A stretch of DNA of 40,000 nt. Source: Glandiceps talaboti. Lineage: Eukaryota > Hemichordata > Enteropneusta > Spengelidae. Numbering within the stretch: position 1 is the stretch's first letter; each line of letters opens with the position of its first letter. The notes under the pieces are model-generated. The model saw only the letters and a list, made by a program, of their open reading frames with translations. It ran no database searches and was not told where the DNA came from. Below, piece after piece: positions 31,445-40,000 of this stretch. A program made the translations under genes and the position numbers. The stretch spans positions 28,638,380 to 28,678,379 of the forward strand of contig NC_135551.1 of NCBI RefSeq assembly GCF_964340395.1. The letters run 5' to 3'.

Positions 31445-31605
31445 CAAAAATATATGCTAAGTCTACAGGCCTATAGAGTTTAAAATTGGAAATGCGCTCA
31501 CCTCGGGTTTCACATACATACTGCTCCCTTTGGTCAATAGTTGAACATAAAAAAGTTCGCTTACCTTAGATCGTTTCTTCTTCCTTTGATACTGTAGTGA
31601 TTTCT
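31445..31605 (-). pseudogene. Decayed duplicate of a C-type lectin exon
   Basis: The plus-strand string ATGCTAAGTCTACA...CTATAG...TTTAAAATTGGAAATGCGCTCACCTCG...GTTTCACA...CTGCTCCCTTTGGTC recurs here and at 28273-28365, the fourth lectin exon with its donor and intron flank. In this copy the coding strand has a 4-base insertion before the Cys-Glu-Thr-Arg end, which breaks the frame. The first half (near 31565-31600) is much changed, from YRGKKNGRW towards a Lys/Arg-rich stretch. It lies upstream of the intact lectin's first coding exon and looks non-functional. Confidence 0.7.
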
Positions 31606-31966
31606 GAAAGTGAATGTGTTGAATCTTCAGAATAGGGCCTATTTATCGAGTTAATGAGTCAGGGGGTGTCCCTCCCAATACCAGCCTACCCAGTTGACAG
31701 ATTCGAAGCACTGAACATCGTAGTTGTGAATATTTACTGCAACGTCTCAAAGTTTAGAATGTCAGCCCCGTCTTTTTAATCCGTTAATTGTATTTTTTCA
31801 ATAGATTGCTTAGCTCTGCATATTTTCTATAATATTTCACTTCGTACGACATATGTCGTCTTGATAACCTCATCGGCTTTGTAAACGTGGAAATATTGAC
31901 ATCAATAGAGATGTGTTTTCTTCCTGCTGTGGATGCAAAGTCAGATTATTCCAGGCCGTTTCTTTC

Positions 31967-32197
31967 ATACATACATACATACATACATACATACATACAT
32001 ACATACATACATACATACGTACGTACGTACGTACGTACGTACATACATACGTAACTACGTACGCACAGACACAGACACGCAGGCACACATACACGCAGAC
32101 AAACAAACAAACAAACAAACAAACAAACAAACAAACACACACACACACACACACACATACATACATACATACATACATACATACATACATACATACA

Positions 32198-32226
<29 letters not shown>
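31967..32226. repeat. Composite (CATA)n-(CGTA)n-(AAAC)n-(CA)n-(CATA)n array
   Basis: A roughly symmetric order of CATA, CGTA, ACAGAC/AAAC, CA and CATA blocks. Intergenic. Confidence 0.95.
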
Positions 32227-32228
<2 letters not shown>

Positions 32229-32703
32229 TTATGATATATAAATACGTGCAAATCTTCACCTATGTGACGTCAAACATGGCAGATCAAAAACCCATATCAC
32301 CCCTGTTCTACCGAACATTTTTTCTCTCAACTGTTTTCCTGCTAATCCTACGCCACGATCAAATTATGTGCTGTCAAAACGTAAATGCGCACATTGCGTT
32401 ACATATATCCTTGGGTGGCATGAGTCTGATACGTAGAGATACCTTTGTCTTTATTTTAGTAAAATCATGAAGATTATCGATGTAGCAGCCGGTAAGCTTA
32501 AACTTCCGATTTTCCGTCGAGCTCAGACCTCCGAACCTCGTATGATTCTGCAGACTACAAATTCTCGCTTACCGTCTCGAATTTGTATTAGTCCGCGTAA
32601 TCATACTCGGAGCATTATGACGTAAAACTAACATTGATTTCGTGGGATTATATATATGTTGTTAGCCCCTGTTTGTAAGTAAGTAGCTCAAAAATAAATT
32701 TAA

Positions 32704-32994
<291 letters not shown>

Positions 32995-34008
32995 TAGAAA
33001 TTGTGGATAATAAGTGGAAATACGAAGCATGTCGGCACTGTGCGTGATCTGTCAAAACTTTTTTGTCGGACATGTCAACCTTCTTTTAATCAAAAACTGT
33101 CAGTTTATCAATCACTGACAACATTTATTTTATTTTTTGTTATGTTATGTTGATCTCCCCAGTCAGTTTTTTTTGTTTTGATATAATCCTGCACTATAAG
33201 GCAATATGGATATGTTACTTTGACAACAAAAAATAAGGTATTTTGATGTGTAATTCCAATCTGTCATTCTAAATAACCAGACTTTATTATAAGAGTGAAA
33301 AGACACAGAAAATGAAATGAATATATGCCAGACATAGACGCACTGTGTATAATTACAGGATAGTTATTGTACGTAATAGGGGTGTTTGCATGTGTGATTC
33401 GTATACCTTTATGACGCACGTTCATTCATTGTGGATTGTCAAAGAAAGATATACTTTTCAAATCAAAGCAGGAATTGTGAGAGTCCAGACTGGGATTATT
33501 TGACAACTGACTTCTCTTGACATCGATAAATGGGTCACCAGTTATTTTTTCAGGGTTTGAGTTCATACTTTCATAGAGCATATAGTCCAACGAAATAAAC
33601 CTAATTTTGACAAAAAATATGAGAAAATCCTTCAACACTAGTAGTGCTTTAAAAGCCAGGTTATTGCAATTGAATTGTGTTCAAATTGATATATTTTCTA
33701 TGTTTAATTATTCTACTGTGATTGTGAGTTAAAAGGTCAGTTGGTGATTTTTCTTTGTCTACAAATGTGGAAGTTCAGTTTGAGAAATTGTGTTGTTTTG
33801 GTCAGTGGGATGGGGAAACAGCCTGCATTTCAGTGGATAAAACTTATACTAGTATTTCTGCAGACTTTGTGGTCAAGGCGAGAGCGTACAGGTACAGGCA
33901 GTAAATCAATTCAATGCGGAATGATGGGAAGAGGGTAGTGGGGAGTATATCAATTTGGGGAGAGAGAAACGAACAAAGATATTTTTGATAGTGAGCATGA
34001 GGATCCAG

Positions 34009-34071
34009 CGGGGGGGGGGGGGGTTGGGGGGGGGGGGTTGTGAAATGTTCCAGTGGGAGGGGGGGGGGGTA
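34009..34071. repeat. G-run cluster
   Basis: Three runs of about 10-15 G separated by GTTG and a short spacer. Such runs can form G-quadruplexes. Further single runs lie near 6372 (C), 10809, 13981, 28040 and 29217. Confidence 0.85.
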
Positions 34072-34710
34072 TAAAGTCAACATAGTCTAAAATATATTAA
34101 AGTCCCTTCTAATATTGGGCTACCAGGCATATAATTTTAACCTTAGCTCTGGTCTGTTCATTGACGAGAAAACTAGGCGTTGGCATATTGTGACCAGTTG
34201 AGTGTAAAAATAATCTCATTTGCCTTGTCACAGTATAGATTACCGAGAGCATATGTCTGTTGTTTATGATCAGTTAGAATTTTGCTGACGACATCATTTT
34301 AAGTTAATCATCATAAATATCCCGATGACGTCATTGTTTACTTGTATTCAATCATATAGAAGACCTCATGACTTCATTGACTCGCCACTACCAATAACAG
34401 ATAACCACCTAGTAATGTAATACACTGTGTATGTATGTATGTATGTATGTATCGTGTACAAACAGTTTTACTTAATAGTTTTTGTCTGTAACATGATCGT
34501 TGATAGGAATACAGTTAATAGTTCATGTAATATTTCGCATACAAAAACATTCCATGTACCATATTAAACTAAACAAATTTGTATGGACTAAATGGTTGAT
34601 ACGTTTAAAGTGAGACTTTTGTTGTCAATATTCGTCTTGCTGTCACGGACTGCAATGTCTTTAATGGACCAAGTGTACTTTGTTGCAGAGTAAATCTTTA
34701 CAAGTTAGAG

Positions 34711-35150
34711 AAGATAAGTGGGGCTAAAATAAAGTCAGAGACGTGGGGCTCCGGATCCAATAAAGTCACATTGGTGGCCATTGTCAAAGAGAAGCGGGGC
34801 TCCAATAAAGTCACATTGGCGGTCATTGTCAAAGATAAGTGGGGGTACAATAAAGTCACATTGGCGGCCATTGTCAAAGATAAGTGGGGCTACAATAAAG
34901 TCACATTGGCGGTCATCGTCAAAGATAAGTGGGGCTCCAATAAAGTCACAATGGCGGTCATTGTCAAAGAGAAGTGAGGCTACAATAAAGTCACATGTAC
35001 GGCCATTGTCAAAGAGAAGTGGGCTACAATAAAGTCACATTGGCGGTCATCGCCAAAGATAAGTGGGGCTCCAATAAAGTCCCATTGGCGGTCATTGTCA
35101 AAGATAAATGGGGCTACAATAAAGTCACATTGGCGGCCATTGTCAATATT
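34711..35150. repeat. 45-bp minisatellite (about 9-10 copies)
   Basis: Unit about GGGGCTACAATAAAGTCACA then TTGGCGGCCATTGTCAAAGATAAGT. The 45-base period keeps a 15-codon frame (VIVKDKWGYNKVTLA) open for about 68 codons on the plus strand. A copy with AAGTGAGGC (stop) and one with a missing base break it, so it is treated as non-coding. Confidence 0.9.
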
Positions 35151-35319
35151 AACGCATCAACATAATCCACTCTACAGAAAACAAAGATTTAAACTTTCAT
35201 CATTTGAAGAATTTTTATTTGCACGAAACGTATGGCAGAAAAGTTCATAGACAATGACACTAATGCTCTTCAGAAGCACTTTAAGAAATGATAATACATT
35301 TAAAGGTGACGCCTGACTC

Positions 35320-35470
35320 TTTCCGTAGCCATTAAACTCCTTAGATATCAATATACTTTACAGCCAGGTTAGCGCTGGGATTTCAAATGTTTTAGACACA
35401 CGTTACCTCTGTGGCGAAAATCCTGAATTTTTCTTCAGCCACAAGCAAGTTTTATTAACCACATTGTATT
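35320..35470 (+). pseudogene. Possible second non-LTR retrotransposon fragment
   Basis: Plus-strand fragments TARLALGFQ (about 35360) and, in another frame, DTRYLCGENPEFFFSHKQVL (about 35390-35450) resemble the short Cys-containing tail block after the reverse transcriptase in several LINE clades (R-L-x-x-G ... C-x-C-G ... E ... H-F-F). It is short, frameshifted and without recognisable polymerase core. Confidence 0.3.
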
Positions 35471-36108
35471 CTCAATAATTTCAAAGTTGACAGAAGACGT
35501 TGTAAAAATAACAGTTTCACACTTTCTTTACTTTTGTAAATGTTGAGAGAACCAATTTGAGACCTATACATATTACCTTACAACATACTTTATGGAAATC
35601 ATTGTGTAGTAATCAACTGCATGAATTAAGTGTAGAAGTGTATATACAATTTGGTGTACACATTATATACTATTTGTTTTTTGACCTTGTAAGTGATTTC
35701 AAATCGCGGCGTAATCAAATAAGCTACAATTTTGAAATGCACTTCTAGGTAGACAGTCATTAAACACATAATACTAGTAGTTTGTATTTGAGACACCATA
35801 TTCGGTTAAAGTCACTGTACAAATTATACATACAATTATTACAGAGTTACGTAAATTTATTTAGAATCAACCTTGAGTTAAAATATGGTTGGATATGAGC
35901 AAAATGCTATGACCTTTTTTCTTCAATTTATAGGTAACCAAATCATTGCCATATTTAGCCATAATGTTACATTTGATATCACAGACGAAGTCCTGGTGGG
36001 AGTTCTACAAGTGCCTTGACATGGTTTTAACAATACCTAGTAGAAATAGAACGTAACTTCAACAGGTTACTAAAATAAACACAAACTATGACAGTGTTAC
36101 GGACTGTG

Positions 36109-39100
36109 CTACGACACCAACAATACAGTGGTTAATGATAAGGCAGCAAACAGACACCACATTGAGATCCGTGTCATGGCTGCTACATTAATATATTCAC
36201 GACACATCAATGGCAAGTCCGTCTTGTCATCGATAATCGTAATACGACGTTCCAAACCAATCGTTATCGGCGACTCTCTCTTAATGTACTCAATCAACAC
36301 ATCAGTATCCAAGTCGCCTGTAAATAATGAATACGATAAAGAAATGTCTTAGTTGGTGAAGGAAATAATTTGAGTTGAATACCTAGACTTAAAAGTTCGT
36401 CGTTGATGGCGCTATTGTTAATTCTATACTTTTAACACCTGTAACGAGTGATTACAGAAGAACAATCTTTCAGTCTATTGATTACCAATGTGACACAACC
36501 AAACACCAATTTAATGTTACATGCTTCAATTCTCAGAAAAAAATATGATGTGATTTACACCACATTTTTGTGCGAATTTATATAAATCCAAACAAACAAC
36601 AGTTTGCTGAAAGAGTACTATGGATACAATGTTGCCTTTAATATGTCGAATAGTACATATACAATGTAGTCTTACCTGGAATATGATAGGAAATACGTTC
36701 AGATGCCAACATTTTGAATTCATCACCACCTTCCGCGACATAAGTCGGAAGAATAACTTTATAAACATCATTTGGCTGTAGAGAGCGATATTCTGGTACT
36801 GCACATTCTGTACATTTGACGTCCACCTTCATTACACGTTTTCCAATTGGTTTTCTGACGTCATAGGTCACCAGTAAACCTTGTGAAAAATGAGATGGCA
36901 AATTAGACGTTACCTGACCTGGAATGAGATCGAGATCACAGTAATTTTCTAGTGTTTCTTACATTTTGTGAGTAGAAAACAACCACATATTTGAAAAATA
37001 TATATATATTTAATTTCGATTGTCTGCTAAATCATGTTGTTTACGTTGCGGTCAAAATACTTATAAGGGATCTTCGGTAATCACAGGGGAGAGACACATG
37101 TGGGGAGGGGTTATATTTTTAAAAACTTCTTGGGGAAGGCCATATTTAGGAAATTGAATTAGGAGAGGTCACATTTTACTTGAACTCATTATTTAATTTG
37201 TAATTTTGCCATTATATACACGTCACCGCAGTCATCCACTTGTCTACAACATACAACAACAACTAACAGCTATTTGCTAATACTCGCATTCCGTAGTGCT
37301 TTGAGGTTAAAAAACCAATGAAACAAGAACGCTGTTTTTGTAAACTGAAAGATACCACATTTCCCAGAAGGCACTATTTGGTGTTGTCAACTGTAAACTA
37401 AAGAAAGCAAAAATTATATCGGAAACGGTCTAAAAAAATCTTGAATGAACAGTTTAATTTTCCATAAGAATAATTGTCCAACCTGAAAACTGCAGGAATT
37501 GTCCTCTTGGATTGTCAGGCGTGTATGCAGATACGGAGTGTTCCAGGGCTTTGCGAAGAGTTTTCCCGGTTATTTCGATTATATCTAGAGTATTACGAAA
37601 TGGTTGTACGCTCAATATATCACCAACAGATATCGAACCTGAAACACAAAGAGTTGTTTGTGCTGTTACAATAGTGGTGAAGAATCTTGATCATATGTAT
37701 GTTTGTAATCAGAAAACTGACACTACTGGATGTGCTTAACACGTTATTACAAATTCAGTTTGTAAGATCATTTGAGGTGATGTTTGCCAAGCGCCACAAA
37801 GCAGACAATAGAATGAGGTCAAATGAGGTCATATAACCTCTGTAGTAGGCTGAGTGGTTGACCCGGGAAACGTTCTCCTACGCCCTTCAAATCAAATAAT
37901 TCAAATTTAGTATTTTGGTCACGCTTCATTATTTTGAAATGTAATGGCTATAAACAGTGTACATGGACTGTATTTACTCACTTTCATACCATTATCTGAT
38001 GGTAGTTTTAGACTATTATATAGAAGTTTCGAGGAGACAATGGTAATTATGATCAACTATGATATTGCCAATGTTGTGTAACTATCCGTGAACAATACAT
38101 GCTAACCTTAGTTGCCAAATTATGGTCAGAATATAGCATGACTTTGAAAAACAAAAGGATGGTGAATTTGTTTACTGGACGACATCGGCTGACTACCTAC
38201 CTGCACCTCCTTCGTCAGAGTGTAATGATGTACGTATTCCACCACTGTTCATTATTGCTATGCTGACGTCATTCCATTTAACGTCATCAGGATGTTTGAT
38301 GTTTTGATGGACCATAGCATCTGCTATTAGGTTTCCAAGGTTACATTCTCCAAGACGACAGCTTTCACGTCGACCATCTAAAAAGACGTGAGTTTTGCCA
38401 ATGTATTCAGAGGATAGTGCCTGGACAGGTTCAGCCCATAGATTAACTTCTGTTGCAGTAAAATTATCTGTAACAAATAAATAGCCAAAAGAGATTGTCG
38501 TCAAAATGTGCATTGGGTGTCGTCAAAATAGTAGTAAAATAAATTAAAGTTGTAGCATTCTAGGTGTGCAAATTTTAGACACCCTTCGGGCATCGCCCAA
38601 AGGGGATGGGTGGGGGGCGTTATAATGATGAGTTCACTCCATCCGTCTTTGCGTGATACGCCATCTATCTGGTATGACACATCTTTTTTCATTCAAATCT
38701 GGCACAACGGTGGCATATTAAAGGGGAATATGTCCGTATTTGTCGTAAAGCTACTATTTACTCAATAAATCAAACACTGTTTTACATGGAGACTCCATTC
38801 AAATGTCTATTACTATATTAACAAGTGCAAGCTTTCTTTGCTATCTTGATTTTTAACCTTGGTCCTCAGAGTTGGTTAAAGATCAAGTCATCTCTTGCGA
38901 ATCACACAGTGATACTTTTTGTATGGCTGTAATATGTAATGTAATGTAATGTAATGTAATGTAATGTAATGTAATGTAATGTAATGTAATGTAATGTAAT
39001 TAATGTATAGGAGATACAGAACAACTCATAATCATTATTGATTTGTGCTCATATAAGTTTTCACAAGATGAAAGTCATATACCCAAGCTCACTTATGTTG

Positions 39101-39418
39101 CTATTAATTTCCACCCTTTAAAACTACAGATAGTGAGGTACTAGGTTGACCTGTGATTTGTCAGATGATAGAAATATGTGTATTGCCAAATCACCAGACA
39201 GTTTTATCTATCATACTTACCCTTTTCAACATTTTTATCCAACAGAATAGGATTTCCCTGATATTCGGTAATTTCTCCATCACTGTCAAATGTAACGTTG
39301 AGATATCCAAGGTACTTGCCATATGCATAGGCTTGCATTACCAACACACTTCTGCCGTCGTCATGGCGACGAACCAACGGGTACTCCCCATAAGGTGTCT
39401 CATGACCAGGTGCATCTC
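36109..39418 (-). CDS. Ecto-5'-nucleotidase (CD73/NT5E-like), gene B, 3' part, GPI-type tail
   Basis: Five coding exons, homologous to exons 5-9 of the gene at 2566-10944: 39418-39221, 38467-38201, 37638-37483, 36879-36676 and 36317-36109 (stop TAG at 36109-36111). All have GT-AG borders, and phases match the paralogue throughout. The exons encoding the signal peptide and the metal-binding N-terminal domain must lie beyond 40000, since none is seen in 39419-40000. Visible motifs are AYAYGKYLGYLN, CRLGECNLGN (substrate-binding Arg), MNSGGIR, LDIIEITGKTL, CTECAVPEYR and AEGGDEF. The last exon continues past LERRI into a 44-residue tail with a polar stretch and a terminal hydrophobic segment (MWCLFAALSLTTVLLVS). 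That is the layout of a GPI-attachment signal, so a cell-surface enzyme is inferred. Partial only because of the window edge. Confidence 0.9.
38936..39005. repeat. (GTAAT)n pentanucleotide repeat
   Basis: About 13 near-perfect units in an intron of nucleotidase gene B. Confidence 0.95.
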
Positions 39419-40000
39419 CTTTTAAAAGAAAAAATATATGAAATTTGTTTCTTGTATTCATGTATTATTTGTAATCCATTTTTATTTAAAGACCTGGTTT
39501 AGTGAGCTCATGGGTTTTAAAGGCCAGGGTTTCAATCTCAGGTTTTAGGTCCAGGTATTAGTGCTATTTTATCAAAGTCATAAGGTTTACATAGGATTAT
39601 TCTTTTTTTCTGGTCCAGCAATTTCTATAGCTCTGCAAGCCAACTGTATTTTTTAAACGTAACTTAATCATGATCCGAACTGAACCTTCAACCCATGATT
39701 TGAAATATTTATATTGGCTTTCTTTTTTCTACAAACCAGTCACTGTTGAATGTACATTTTAGTGAGTTCAGTCTATGAATGTAGACAGCCATACACTGTA
39801 CTCTTAAAGCTTGCGCTCATCCTACTGCGATTATGCTCTGATAGAGACACGTGACACGTAAACAAAATCAAACAGAGCTGACATTAGAGGCCCAGCAAGG
39901 CCTACAGTCAGAAGAGTACCTGTAAGTACCTGTAAGTGACACCACAACAAAGACAGTCATCCGCTATTAGCCAAATTTTGAATAACATATTTTATGAACT
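39419..40000. other. Intron of nucleotidase gene B reaching the window end
   Basis: Begins upstream of an exon equivalent to exon 5 of gene A. The next expected exon (NLVFND... to GGHTNTFLY) is not present, so the intron extends past the window. Confidence 0.6.

Noticed and set aside
33844-34083. Pro-rich minus-strand frame
   Set aside because: Produced by runs of C on that strand (the G-run cluster).

Overview
This is a gene-poor, intron-rich, AT-rich animal nuclear segment packed with long micro- and minisatellites. The gene content (tandem ecto-5'-nucleotidases, an NXPE-family PC-esterase, a small secreted C-type lectin) and the repeat load suggest a marine invertebrate, perhaps an invertebrate deuterostome such as a hemichordate or lancelet. 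That placement is inference; no sequence here is diagnostic of a species. There are no bacterial operons, CRISPR arrays or phage genes.

Layout. (1) 2566-10944, minus strand: a complete ecto-5'-nucleotidase (CD73/NT5E-like) gene in nine exons, with a TATA-type promoter near 11010. Its last exon stops before any GPI-attachment tail. Intron 1 holds a 44-bp and a 28-bp minisatellite. (2) 11274-11990: a stack of (TA)n tracts and hairpin elements. (3) About 14.7-15.7 kb, minus: a broken LINE reverse-transcriptase remnant. (4) 15798-26428, plus: an NXPE-family gene of five coding exons at 19688-26428. It is preceded by a 2.8-kb partial tandem duplicate (15798-18591) that repeats exon 1, a truncated exon 2 and a tRNA-like gene. 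Copy 2 carries an extra insert of about 1.36 kb with a long foldback hairpin and clustered ATGCAAAT octamers. (5) 27674-30889, minus: a secreted C-type lectin with an EPN motif. Its reading frame closes only if a 10-nt microexon is used. A decayed copy of its penultimate exon lies at 31.45-31.6 kb. (6) 36109-39418, minus: the last five coding exons of a second ecto-5'-nucleotidase, which keeps a hydrophobic GPI-type C-terminus. Its 5' exons lie beyond the window.

Working together. All three gene types encode predicted extracellular or lumenal proteins: AMP-to-adenosine hydrolases (one apparently soluble, one apparently membrane-anchored), a type II membrane esterase-like protein, and a secreted lectin. 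Nothing in the sequence shows joint regulation. The clearest biological contrast is between the two nucleotidases, which have matching intron positions and phases but different C-termini and different residues at two AMP-binding positions. The clearest structural theme is the placement of long simple repeats within a few tens of bases of splice sites.
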